A DNA stretch of 64,000 nt from Monosporascus cannonballus (GCA_004154925.1 QJNS01000153.1:122850-186849); one strand, 5' to 3'; shown: positions 51,501-63,079, counted from the stretch's first letter. The notes: a model not told the origin generated them from the sequence alone. A program made the numbers and translations.

Positions 51501-53844
51501 AGTAATAGGACTTATAAACGTATTAATAATTTTCTAACGAATAATTAATTACGTATTACGAGAATATCTTGATACTTTTGTCCTTTGCTTTCTCGACGAT
51601 ATTTTTATTTTTTTCGAAACGGAAAAAATATATATAAAATATGTTTATAAAGTTTTTCAAGTTTTATAGGATATAAAACTATTTGTTAATACGGAAAAGA
51701 ATTAATTTTATATATGAAAAATGGAATATTTGGAACATATTATCACCTTAAAATATATCAAAATAAACCATAAGAAAGTTGTTGTAATTACAAAATAATA
51801 AACGTTAACGATAATTAAAAAAATATAAATATTCTTTATTTTCGCGAACTATTACACAAAATCTATTCGGAACTTTAATAAAATAATTATATCCTTAACG
51901 AATTTTACGAAAGAAAAATTCAAATGGACGTTAAATACGGAAAAAGGATTTTAAGATATTAAGAATATAATTATTAGCGAACCAGTACAAATTATGTACG
52001 ATTTAAATCGCCCCGTTAAATTAAAAATCAATATTTCGAATTATATGTTAAACTTAATAATCGGACAACGAAATAATTAAGGCAAATTATACCTTAATAT
52101 ATTCTTTTCGTATAAATTAAAACAAGCCAAATTTAATTCCGGTATTCCAATTAAATAATTTATAGCTATTATTATAGCATTTCGAGAATTCAGATATTTC
52201 TTAAAAGGAAATTTTTATTAACTTAAATTTATACAGATTATTAAAATCTTATCCGATTTATTACGACGAGGGAACTTATAAAACGATAATTTCGATACGT
52301 AAAGAAATTGGCGAATTTTGATTTCGTTATTATTTATAAAAAGAAATCAAAAAAGATAAAATAAATGTTTTAAACAAACGACCGGATCTCGAAAAAAATT
52401 GGTTAAAATTAGCCATATAATTTTTGATATTTTTATAAAAAGATATTGACGCTTACGACAAATTACGATAATTCGACTAATATCTTTCGATATATATCAA
52501 AAGATTTAACAGTATAATAATAATTTCTTAAAAAACCAAAAAAAGGATAAAATATAAGTTTCAAAGAAATACTAGAAGGATTTAATACGGGAAATATCTG
52601 AATATTAATTAAATAAAAATCTCAGGATTTACAAAACTTTAAAACGATTTTAATATATATATTGTCTTCTTAAAATAAGATTAACGCTATAAAAAATTAT
52701 ATAATAATATAATAATTACGCTAAAATACAAATTCTATAATATAAATCATACGAAAACATATAATTATTATTAATCGTAAAATAATTATAATATTTAATT
52801 ATATTCGACTTTATTATTAAACTTTTTATATCAAAAAATCCAGTTATAAAAATACATTACGGTAGCATTTTCGTAATCGTTAACCGATTTACGAAGTTTT
52901 CTTATTTTTTATTATATTTTAAGGATATAAATGCCGAATAATTAATATATATCTTTTTAAATATATTTGTAAAAAATACGGATTATTAATACAAATTATA
53001 TTAAACCAAAAATCGATATTCGTATTTAATTTTTAATAAGGCTTTATAATATAAATCGGCCTAAACCATAAGTTATTTAACGTATTTAACCCATAAACGG
53101 ATAAATAAATAAAACGAATAAATGAAATTTTAAAAACTTATTTACGATATTAAATTAATTGCGAACAAAATAATTAAATTTAAAAAATTAAATTTATTTA
53201 ATTAATTTATAACATTAATTATTACGAAAGAATAAAAACAATACTTATAAACGTAAATTTTGGTTTTATTTTAAAAATTTACAAAAACATACGCGATAAT
53301 AATTTAATTAATATTAAAATAATCCTTACGTCAAAATAGTTACGATAGTTATATTAAGAAATAAAAATAGAATTAAAATTTGTACGAAATCAAATAAGTA
53401 AATATTAGAATCAGAAAGAATTAATTTTTAAAAAAAAGGAAATGGTTTTCCTCGTTACCAAAAATATTTAAATAAAACGATCTAATAAAAAACTCGATTT
53501 CAAATATATCGGCCCATATAAAATCTTTCAGAAAATTTCAGAAAACAATTACCAATTAAAGTTTTTACCAAAAATTAAATTCCATTTAACTTTTTATGTT
53601 TTTTTTATTTAAATTAATAACAGATATAATTAAACTACATACGGTACAGGACGATATGGAAATAAAAGATGAACAGGTATATAAAGTGGAAAAAATTATC
53701 GACATACGAAAACAAAACGGACTTATTTAATACCTAATTAAATAGAAGAAATATCCAAATTTCGAAAATACCTGGGAACCTGCTAAAAATCTTATTGGCG
53801 CCTAACGCCTATTAAAGAACCTTTACTAATGACGGCAGAACCAC

Positions 53845-54230
53845 CAAAAACAATAATAATTTAGTTCACAAAATCCAAAAAGGGAAATCCTTAATCTACC
53901 GCATTCCAATTAATAACATCCATTTTACCTAAGGCCTGTATTTCGATTACAAATTCTAACTTTAATTGCGCAAAATCGTCAAAATCGTCCATGAATTAAA
54001 GGGCACGATTAACAAATTTCGCACCCTGAAATTAATAATATTAACGCTAACGACATATACGAAAAAAACGCACAAAAGCCTCGGATAAAGATTTTTCGGC
54101 CTTTTTTTTTTTTTTTCAATCTTCTCGATTCCGCGATATACCGATTAATCATAAAAATAAGGATTCCCGTCCCGTCGCATAAATGACCTCGGCGAACACA
54201 TTCCTTACAACGAGAAACCCCGTCTATCAT
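53845..54230 (-). pseudogene. Opposite-strand accessory gene remnant, subtype FLDF (element 48158-54787)
   Basis: Opposite to pol, between chromodomain and 3' LTR. ATG 54230 opens MIDGVSRCKECVRRGHLCDG, a CxxC-x6-C motif rich in Arg/Lys. A basic coiled-coil segment follows (INRYIAESRRLKKKK). A frame change at the A-run complementary to the T-run near 54106-54117 leads to AEKSLSEAFVRFFRI, FQGAKFVNRA, DDFDDFAQL and GKMDVINWNAVD, then GFPFLDFVN. Stops fit CAA/CAG to TAA/TAG. The Cys spacing recalls a half zinc binuclear motif, but the second half is absent. Function unknown. Confidence 0.6.
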
Positions 54231-54435
54231 TTAACAACTAAGCTGCTAAGGGGAACAAAAAGAATAAAGTATTGCATCAAAACGTTCGAGTTTAATCAAA
54301 TTAGCTAAAGCAAGTCGTTATTCGGATTTGCGGGAACGACGCTTGGATATACCGGAGAACATATTAAAGGTATGCGGAAAAACTTACCAAAAGAAAAGAA
54401 ATCTTAAGGGCAAAATGTTGGGAGAAAGGAAATCG

Positions 54436-54787
54436 TATTACAACTTAACAAGCTACGGCCTCCAGAAACGGTCGTAACAAAAAAGGCCAAAAAAATTATG
54501 TAAATCAGGTTACGTAACGGATTACCAGCTTATTAATAGTAAGCCAATAAGCCAGATCACCAGCTTACTGATAGTAAGCTAATAAGCCAGAAGGATATAT
54601 ACGCTTATTAATTCCATAAGTCTAGATAACTTTAACTTGCAATACAATATCGTTACCCAAGGCACCCTTGGTATTACGAGACATAACACGATTACTATAT
54701 CCATTACTCAGATTCCCACGATACTCCTGCTAACATAAACCCGTACGGGTAAGGTTTAATAGTTGGTTAAACCGCATAGCCGTCACA
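54436..54787 (+). repeat. 3' LTR (352 bp) of the GTTAG element
   Basis: Preceded by a purine tract (GGGAGAAAGGAAA at 54420-54432). Starts TATTACAACTTAAC, a RIP form of TGTTACGACCTGAC, and ends GCCGTCACA before GTTAG. Confidence 0.88.
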
Positions 54788-55106
54788 GTTAGCGAGCCGG
54801 GGAACAACTTTAACGCTTTATTACATACAAAACGGTCTAGAATTTGCTCCTAGGATACCATCAGCGAGTAATTCGAAATCGCCTAACTTTATATTTCCAT
54901 TAACTATGCCGTCGTTACTTTCGAGATACGTATCGTGATTTTCCAAAAAATCAGTACTAATATTAACCGATTAATAATAAGGCATTTTTTCAGTATATTC
55001 ACATTAAAAGAATAACGCAAAACAAAAATAATTAACCTTACGGCCGATAACGTACGTAAACGTTTAAAATTTATTAACAAATCCTTTAAACGTCATAATA
55101 AAAAAT

Positions 55107-56086
55107 TGTGACGGCTGAGGGGTTTAACCAACTATTAAACCTTACCCGTACGGGTTTATGTTGGCTGGAATATCGTGGGAATCTGAGCAATAGATACAAT
55201 AATCGTGTTACATTTCGTAATACCAACAGTGCCTTAGGTAACGAATTGTTATTGCAAACTAAAGCTATCTAAATTATGGAAATAATAAACGTATATATTT
55301 TGATCTGGCTTACTGGCTTACTACCAGTAAGTTGGTAATCCGGCTTACTAGCTTACCACTAATAAGTTAATAATCCGGCTTACTGGTTTACCACTCGAAA
55401 ATTAATGATCTATTACGTAACCGGCCCCATTACGCACTTGTGGTTGTATTATGGCAAACCGTTTTTGGAAACCGTAGCTCGTTAAATTATAATACAATCT
55501 TTTTTTTCTATAAATCTTGCCCTTAAGATTTTCTTTTTTTAGTGAACTTTTTGCTTTCGTTTATTATATCCGCCGGTATTTCTAAATGTCGTTCCTGTAA
55601 ATCCGAATAACGATTTGCCTTAATAAATTTAATTAAATTTAAAGGTTTTAACGCGATATTTTGTTTTTTTGTTCCGCCCGGTAGCTTAATTACCAAATAA
55701 TGAACGGGGTTTTTCGTTGTAAAAAATATGTTCGCCGAGGCCGTTTATACGATAGAACAAAAATCCCTGTTTCTATAATTAATTATTATATTGCAAAGTC
55801 AAAAATAGTAAAAAAGGAAAAGTTAACGGCCGAAAAATCTTTGTCCGAATTTTTTGCGCGTTTTTCCCGTATACGTCGTCAATATCAGCATTATTAATCT
55901 TAAGGCGCAAAACTTATTAATTATTCCCTTTAATTTTTAAACAATTCTAATAACTTTACATAACTGAAATTCAAATCTATAATTAAGGTACAGACCTTAA
56001 ATAAAATGGACATTATCGATGGGAATACGATAAATTAAGACCTTTCATTTTTGGATTTTATAGATTGAAATGCTATTATTTCGGAT
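55107..56086 (-). mobile_element. 3' end of a minus-strand chromodomain-group element (truncated)
   Basis: A reversed 3' LTR at 55107-55494 (starts TGTGACGGCTGAGG) interrupts the Tc1-like transposase; left flank AAAAT. It is followed by the purine-tract complement and the accessory frame. Homology then stops at 56086 where a plus-strand LTR begins. Pol, gag and 5' LTR of this element are missing. Confidence 0.75.
55700..56086 (+). pseudogene. Opposite-strand accessory gene remnant, subtype FLDF (element 55107)
   Basis: Homologous to the frame at 53845-54230. ATG 55700 opens MNGVFRCKKYVRRGRLYDRT; Tyr stands where the other copy has Cys, as expected from TGY to TAY. It continues KIPVSIINYYIAKSKIVKK, AEKSLSEFFARFSRIRRQYQ, then past stops GAKLINYSL, KMDIIDGNTIN and LSFLDFID. 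The coil is better preserved here. Opposite to the orientation of its own (minus-strand) element, as in all other copies. Confidence 0.6.
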
Positions 56087-56451
56087 TGTTATGACCTAAC
56101 AGGTTACGGCCTCGGAAAACGGTCGCAACAAATAACTAAGCTATATGGGTCAAGTTACGTAATGGCTCGACGGGATCGATCGTAAAGCCTATAGAGCCAG
56201 GCTCGACAGAATCAATCGTAAAGCCCATAGAGCCAAGATCGATAAGTTGAAAAAGTCGAATATAAGATATTCATTATTTCCATAATTTAAATAACTTCAG
56301 TTTGCAATATAACATCGTTACTTAAGGCACCCTTGGCATTACGAGACGTAATACGTTATTATATTTATTGCTCAGATTCCCACGATACTCCTACTAACAT
56401 AAACCCGTCGACTTAAGGTTTAATAGTTGGTTAAACCGCATAGCCGTCACA
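56087..56451 (+). repeat. 365-bp LTR with unmatched flanks
   Basis: A complete LTR of the large family (TGTTATGACCTAACAGG ... GCCGTCACA), but the left flank is CGGAT and the right flank CTTAC. Left neighbour is the accessory frame of a minus-strand element; right neighbour is protease codons of a plus-strand pol. It is therefore neither a normal solo LTR nor the edge of a complete element. The sequence is comparatively little mutated. Confidence 0.8.
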
Positions 56452-59040
56452 CTTACATAGCGACAAATACCGAAAGTCAAAAATTCGCTTACAACAACGG
56501 AAAAGTTATACGCGAAATTAATTACCTCGAGATTTTTGTTAAAGGACGATACCAGACGGTTAATTTCGATATTATTTTATTCGGAAATTTCGATAAGAAC
56601 TTAGGATTACCATGGATACGCCAGTACAGAATTTTAATTAACGAAAAAATTGGCTAAGTAAAGTTCGTTTTATTTCCTATTAATAAACGAAAGGAAAAAA
56701 ATTATGATTTTAATATTTAATTAAAAACGGTAACGAATATAGGAATAAGGACATAATAAAAACTTTATTACTCAAAGGAACAAAATATAAGAAAAAAAAC
56801 GGGAATTAAAGAAAAATACGATGTATCGTTATTATTATTAGAACGAAATTAAAGTAATTAAATAACGATTTAAAACAAAAATAACAGCTTTAAAAGTTTG
56901 AGGATTTAATTAATATATTATCATAATACCATAAATACGAATAGCTTTTTAGAATGGAATTTGATAGGAAATTACCAGAACATAATCAATAAAATTATAA
57001 AATAATTTTTAAGGAAGAATTTTTAACAAAGTGTTACTTTATTTATAACTTTAGCGGAGACGAACTACATATTTTCAAAAAATACCTGGAAAATTGGCAA
57101 CAAAAAAAATAAATTCAACCTTCGAAATTACTAGCAAAATATCTAATATTTTTCGTACCAGAAAATTGGGAAATTACATCTTATAATTAATTGTTAATAA
57201 TTAAACGATATTAAAGTTAAAAATCGAATATTATTACCCTTAATTATAGAAATAAAGGACCGATTTTACGGAGCTATATAATGTATAATATTCGATCTTA
57301 AAAATAAGTATAATTTTATTAAAATGAAAAAAAAGAAACGAATAAAAAATAACCCTTAGGACGAAACACGGATTATTTAAGTATTTAGTTATATTAATAG
57401 GATTTACGAACGTACCAGTACCCTTCCAGCGAATAATTAATTACGTATTACGAAAATACCTCGATATTTTCGTCGTTTGCTATCTCGAGGACATTCTTAT
57501 CTTTTCCGAGACGGAAAAAACATATACAAGATACGTTTATAAAGTTTTTCAAGTTTTACAGGACGTAAGGCTATTCGTTAATACGGAAAAGAATTAATTC
57601 TATATATAGGAAATGGAATATTTAGGACATATTATTACCCCAGGACATTGTAAGATAATGGACAGCTATGAGCTGGGTGAGGTGATCTCCGACCAGTCGT
57701 AGAGCAGATTCCAAGGAGTGAGTGTATTAGGTTACTTCCATCTGGCGTTTCCCACTAGCTGCCGGATGGTGGATTTATACTAGTGAGTGGGTCGGTGGCT
57801 GATCGGTGGCTGGTCGGCTACCAGCCTCATCCTTATAGGGGCTGTATTCTCACAGACATATCAAAATAAACCCCAAAAAAAGTCGTTACAATTACAGAAT
57901 AACAAACGCTAACGATAGTCAAAAAGGTATAGGCATTCCTTAGATTTGCTAATTACTACAGAAAATTTATTCGGAACTTTTGCAGGATAATTATACCCTT
58001 AACGAATTTTACGAAGAAAAAAAAAGTTTAAATAGATACCAGATACGGAAAAGGCATTATAAGATATTAAAAATACGATTATTAATAAACCAATACTAAT
58101 TATATACGATCTAAACCGCCTTGTTAAATTAAAAACCGATATTTCGGATTACGTATTAAGCATAATAATCGGATAACGAAATAATTAAGGCAAATTATAC
58201 CTTATTATATTTTTTTCGTACAAATTAAAAAAAGCCGAATTTAATTATAATATCCCAAATAAGAAATTTATGGTTATTATTATAGCATTTTAAAAATTTA
58301 GGCATTTTCTAAAGGAAAATTTGCACTCAGTTAAAATTTATACGGATTATTAAAATCTTACCCAATTTACTACGATTAGGAAATTTACAAAACGATAATT
58401 AAAATACGTAAAAGAATTAGCGAATTTCGATTTCGTTTTATTTACAAAAAAGAAATCAAAAAATGGCAAAGCAGACATTTTACGTAGGCGACCAAATCTC
58501 GAAAAGAAATTGGTTAAAGTTAGCCATACAATTTTCGATACCATTATAAAAAAATATTTACGCCTACGACAAATTACGACAATTCGGGCAATACCTTTCG
58601 ACATACATTAAAAAATCCAACAATATAATAATAATTTCCTAAAAAACAAAAAAATAAACAAAATACAAGTACCAAAGAAACACCAGGAGGATTTAATATG
58701 CAAAATATATAAATATCAATTATATAAATATTTAAAAATCCACAAAACCCTAAAACGGCTTTAACGTATAGACATTTTTAAAAATAAAATTAATAATATA
58801 AAAAATTATACGATAATGCAATATTTGCGCCAGAATAAAGGCTCTGCGACATAAGCCATACGGAAAATTAGAACCATTACCAGTTATAACGCAACCATAA
58901 TATTTAATTATATTTAACGTTATTATTAAATTTTTTATATTAAAAAATCCAGTTATAAGAATATATTACGACAGCATTTTCGTAATCGTTAATCGATTTA
59001 TGAAATTTTCTTATTTTTTACCATATTATAAGGATATAAA
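56452..59040 (+). mobile_element. Gypsy pol fragment: protease to integrase
   Basis: Opens with protease-side sequence (ESQKFAYNNGKVIREINYLE, ILFGNFDKNLGLPWIRQYRI). Reverse transcriptase follows (~57190-57560, active site read as CYLEDILIF from an YLDD-type motif), then RNase H (~58080-58200, KTDISDYVL) and integrase up to 59040. A solo LTR at 57649-57854 is inserted in it. A different LTR starts at 59041. Confidence 0.75.
57649..57854 (-). repeat. Young solo LTR, 206 bp, TSD GACAT
   Basis: On the minus strand it starts TGTGAGAATACAGCCCC and ends TATCTTACA. GACAT flanks both sides (57644-57648, 57855-57859). It is nearly free of RIP while the surrounding pol is saturated, so it is younger. 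It is the reference for the degraded LTRs at 11978 and 32372. Contains a TATAAAT-like box (AGTATAAATCC, minus strand). Confidence 0.9.
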
Positions 59041-59247
59041 TGTTATAGGCTAGAGCCTATAGGGCGGCTCGGGCTTACGGAGCGAGCTCCGTAAGCCCGA
59101 GCTCACTCATATGTATATAGGAAGCAGCCACCTTGCTGGTGGCTAGCTGGTTCTCCCCTTTCCTCCTCACCTTAAATATAAACCTTCGTTAGGCCGTACT
59201 TCCGTTTAGCCTACGCATCGTACCCGTTATATATATTCAAGGTTACA
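59041..59247 (+). repeat. GC-rich LTR with 17-bp-arm hairpin
   Basis: G+C-rich, free of RIP in its first ~140 bases. Arms GCTCGGGCTTACGGAGC at 59067-59083 and its exact reverse complement at 59086-59102 are separated by GA. A smaller hairpin ATAGGCT-AG-AGCCTAT lies at 59045-59060, and a TATATAGG box at 59114-59121. Confidence 0.6.
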
Positions 59248-60214
59248 ATTTATCACAGTTTTTAGGAAGCTAGGTAAAAACGAAACGTTTCCTAAGGATA
59301 CCCTGGTTACGGATAATAAGCTAAAGAAAGTTTTAAAGCGAGATAATTGCGAAATAATATAATTAACGAAACCATAAACGAGCTTACGGTATTAACTTTG
59401 TTCGGAACTATTAAGGAAAATTTACAGTACCAATCGTTTGTAAATATGCTTCAAAAGTTTAACATATAGCGGAATAAATTTGTTAAGCTGGTTCTTAGCC
59501 GTAACGAAACGATACATAATTTGCTTAACCGAATAACGAAAGTAAAAAAATATTTTTTTACGATAGCGAAAGGAAAAAAAGCCTTTATAAAACAGGACCC
59601 GCTTTGCCAAAAACTTACGGTAGGCCCGCTGCTTAATAATGCGTTTGCAGGAATAAATCGTAAACCTATAAAATGGCTTTCGTAAAACGGGAAATAAAAA
59701 ACGTTCCGTTCGTTTTTTGCCATATTCCGTACGAAAATAAAGGAAAACCGGTTTATTTTCGGCTTCCTTACAGCAATTTTCCTAAGTATTATAATATTTA
59801 TGCTTATTGAAAAACAGTTACGATTTAGCCATTAATTTAAAATAGGAAAATTACGAAAGGATTTCGACGTCGATAACTTTTTTCTTTATATAAAGGAATA
59901 ATTCGAAAACAAGCAGGCGGTATAATCCATTAGGGAATAATTATAATATAGAAGGTAAAACAATAATTAACGGATTAAAAATTACTTATTAGATTTTAAG
60001 CTTAAGTTGGCCGAATATAAAGGTATAACGTGGCCCTTAATAGTTAAGGTAATTTTTCTGAATGCCAGTATTGATACGCGATTCCGTAGTAGGTTAATAG
60101 CGAAAAGCATGCCTTACGATAATTATGACCGTTAGGTACGCAAGGCAAAAAAGGTAGTTAATCGCTTAAAGGCTTTGCCCGATTACCATACAGGCAGAAA
60201 AACGACGACCTGGT

Positions 60215-60375
60215 ATTCCGGTGGAAGGAGCGGAGCGGTTAGCCAGTAGCAATACGTCGGCCAAATGTCAGGTGCCAAGGTGCGACCCCCTTTCCGGGGC
60301 CCAGCGCCCCACCAGTGTGGCTCCAGTTTGTGTATATATAGGGGGGCTTCGCCCCCGAGTAGTTAAAAAAGGGTA
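60215..60375. other. GC-rich insert of unknown type in degenerate gag
   Basis: About 160 bases of G+C-rich DNA within AT-rich sequence. It contains CCCCCTTTCCGGGGCCCAGC, a TATATATAGG box and a hairpin GGGGGGCTTCGCCCCC ending near 60355. Boundaries and TSD could not be fixed. It may be a young solo LTR or short interspersed element. Confidence 0.4.
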
Positions 60376-61699
60376 GGCATTAATGGTTATCTATTTACTA
60401 TCCATATTATGAACTACTTATTAGGCTGTTTTTTTTGCTTTTTACTCCGTGCTTTACCATTTTCCTTAACATATTAATGCCTTTATTTATCCGTACGGAC
60501 CGTTAGGCAGAAAACAGTCTATAGCGACTTATGTACTAGGATATCGAATAGAAACAAAGAAAAATGCGAAACAGTAACCTTGCAGGGTATAGCCAGTTAG
60601 TCCGAGGATTTCCCGACGATAAGAATAGGAATTCCGCCCTAATTGTTAATTTTAAATTAGATTTTAAAAGCTATCGTTTTATTATTAAAAAAGGAGCTGG
60701 GCCGCAAAATTCAAAAAAAAAAGGAAATAACGAAAAATATAAAGAAAACGATAATATTTAGCAGTTTTAAAAAAAAGAAAAAACCCGTTTTTTGAATTAA
60801 ATAATATTAACGGATTAGATTACGAAAAAACACCAAAACGGCGTTATAGCGAAATTTATTTTAAGGTGTCGTTACTTACTTTACGGTATAAAGGGGTTTT
60901 CCGGGCAAAATTAATAAGTTTTTTTATTAACCTAAAGGTTCGCTGTATATTATTAACGGTAAATTTCCTTATAAACGTAATAAAAGTAATATAAGTTACT
61001 ATTTGCTTCGAAATTCCATATGCCAAAAAATAATCGAAATTCTTGACCTTAAAAAAGAATAACGGCCTAACGGCATTAACGTAACAGAAATTCGAAATTT
61101 AGCTAAAAAGGAATATTAAAAATAAAGGGACCCGCAATTTCATAACTAACGTTAAACTAATGAACTTATAGCAACAACCCTCCGGAAAAGATACGGATAA
61201 TGCGATTGCGATTTAAATTTACCCTTAAATTATAAAGCGAAATTGTTAAAGGATCCCTTTCGGAAATTAAGGGGGATTTAATAAAAAAGGCGCAATAGGC
61301 AAAGCTAATCTTTATACGAAATAAGTTCGACGAAAAAAAAAAAGGGAATAGGGAAATTAAAAAGGCTATACCGGCGCATAGTTAAGGTTAAACCGGGGAC
61401 GTACCGGTGAATTGACGATTTATTAGCCCTATTAGCCTTATTATTATTATTAAAAAAAAGGCTAATACGGGGCCTATATCGAACCTGCTGGACGGCCGTA
61501 AAAGGTTCGTAACGGCTATACGGTATTATAACTGCAAAAAAAATATAAATATATAAAATTTAACTATTCCGAAATAAAACATTTTAAATATAGAAAGCCC
61601 GGATAAAAAAGAAATTAATACCTATAAGGCCGTAATTCCTTAACGATTAAATTAAATAATATCTTATTCGGAATACGAGAAGCTTAAATTAGAAAATAA

Positions 61700-63010
61700 G
61701 GGGCCTTAATTTTTCGGCCTAGGTTCGAAATAATAATTAAACTTTAAATTAAAGAAAAATAAGTTAAATATAAAGGCTTAATAAACGACGGCAATAATTA
61801 CGACCTAGTATGGAAAAGGTTATTACCAAAATCGGTAATTTAAAATTTAATAAATAACATAACGATAAAAAGCGTTTTTGAAAAAAGGGCTTCGTTAAAA
61901 AATTAAATGCATTAATAAAAGTGATAAATAATTAAGGGAGAACGCGGAAAATATAAGATAAATTTTACGTTTTAAAGGGTTTCCAAGGGTACGACGTAAT
62001 TTTAGACCAGCCCTTAGAAAATATTGCTAACTTAGATGTGGATTTTCAAAAAAAAATATAACATTTTAAGTTAAATATTTAATATTCAAAATTAAGGAAA
62101 AACATGTAAAATAAGTAAGTTAAATAAAATGATTAATTAATTCCGCCTTTAAAATTTATTATAAAAAAGGCCGGTAAATCCGGCAAATAAGTTATTAAGG
62201 TGTCCGGATTTAACGGAAGTGTTTACGAAATACAAAGCAAATAAATAAACTTTACCTTATTTCCTGAGAAAATTCAAAATAATATCCGTAAGGCTTTTGG
62301 CAATAAATATTAAAGTAATAAAAATTTCGGGCTGCTAACGGATAAACGGTTATCTAAAAACAACCCAAAAACCAAACTACGTTTTATTGCTAATTAAATT
62401 AAAGGATTAAAATAAGCTGGAAAACCGATCGTAAAATTTATACGAATAACTAAACAAAAAAGTAAGTTTGTAAAGTCGTTGATATAAAAATAACGCCGTA
62501 ATAAACGGATTATTATAAAATATATTTGGCAGATAAATAAAAAATCTTTATTACGATTTAAAGGATAAATTTATATATCCCAAAATTATTAATTACAAAA
62601 AAGCTAATACGGAATACCCACAACGGCTTAATAATAAGGTATTAAAAGGTTTCCAAAACCGTTAAGTAATTAAATATAAATTATTTTTAAGAAAATGTAA
62701 AGAAAAAAATATAAAAATATATATAATAACGTATACGGTTTACCAGCGGATAAAAGTTTAATATTATTTACGTTATAACGAATTAAGTTCCTTATTAAAA
62801 TTTACGATTTTTTTTAAGAAATTTCGGTAAACTTTATTATTAATTTGCCGGATTCCTAATTCTGGACGAGAAATTAACGCGATAACATTTTGATAATAGT
62901 AAACCGGTTTACTAAATATAATAACCCCCTTATTATTTTTCCAAACCTTCGTCCTTTTCGTTTTTAGATAAAGGAATCGAATCTTTACGAAAAAGCGCTT
63001 ACAAAATATC
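61700..63010 (+). pseudogene. Degenerate protease and integrase of the 59041 element
   Basis: Protease-like GYDVILDQPLENIANLDVDF near 61993-62050. An integrase zinc-domain remnant is YIITYTVYQRIKV near 62725-62760, where Tyr replaces Cys (TGY to TAY). The core start is EISVNFIINLPDS and DNILIIVNRFTKY near 62815-62925. The catalytic core appears cut short near 63010. Confidence 0.6.
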
Positions 63011-63079
63011 GGCATTTTAAGTAATAACCAGTTAACGGTTACGGCAGTATTAATAGCTAATGGTAAGGGTATATACGAT

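Larger units (their letters stand above)
48158..54787 (+). mobile_element. Chromodomain Gypsy element, complete, 6630 bp, TSD GTTAG
   Basis: LTRs are 48158-48509 and 54436-54787 (352 bp each), with GTTAG on both sides (48153-48157, 54788-54792). Gag capsid is at ~48560-49330 (NKKRFTA, then DNVKDEIIRI-like order). A zinc knuckle lies at ~49371-49425, protease at ~50530-50810 (NYDMILGLL-IRQYAVLING) and reverse transcriptase at ~51300-51700, with the active-site CFLDDIF at 51586-51606. RNase H is at ~52000-52330, integrase at ~52500-53300 and chromodomain at ~53670-53790 (YPNFENTWEPAKNLIGA). A minus-strand accessory frame and a purine-rich tract precede the 3' LTR. The best-preserved full copy and the best reference for the family, but every frame has many stops. 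Confidence 0.92.
47902..55106 (+). mobile_element. Tc1/mariner-like DNA transposon, left part, split by a retrotransposon
   Basis: Begins after a TA at 47900-47901 inside host integrase. The left-end DNA (CTAATGGATCAATTGGATCC and onward) keeps near-normal composition. The transposase starts at 48008. The transposon is interrupted by 48158-54787 and truncated at 55106 by a minus-strand LTR. No right terminal repeat is seen, so the TIR is not confirmed. Confidence 0.65.
48008..55106 (+). pseudogene. Tc1/mariner-like transposase, N-terminal part (48008-48157 plus 54793-55106)
   Basis: ATG 48008 opens MDLDKAISVFVADRRPNEEF, SLEARAFIIGAVATCTT and ARMAAAI, a helix-turn-helix layout typical of Tc1-family transposases. 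It continues across the retrotransposon as RAGEQL, RFITYKTV and, near 55000-55080, LTADNVRKRLKF, a conserved segment of this family. Internal stops (TAG, TAG, TAA, TAG) fit CAG/CAA mutated by RIP. The catalytic DDE/D part is absent because the copy is truncated. Confidence 0.65.

Noticed and set aside
60239..60290. tRNA-like A and B box arrangement (GGTTAGCCAGTAG ... AGGTGCGACCCC)
   Set aside because: The B box is close to consensus but no cloverleaf, borders or TSD could be shown, so a SINE call is not supported.
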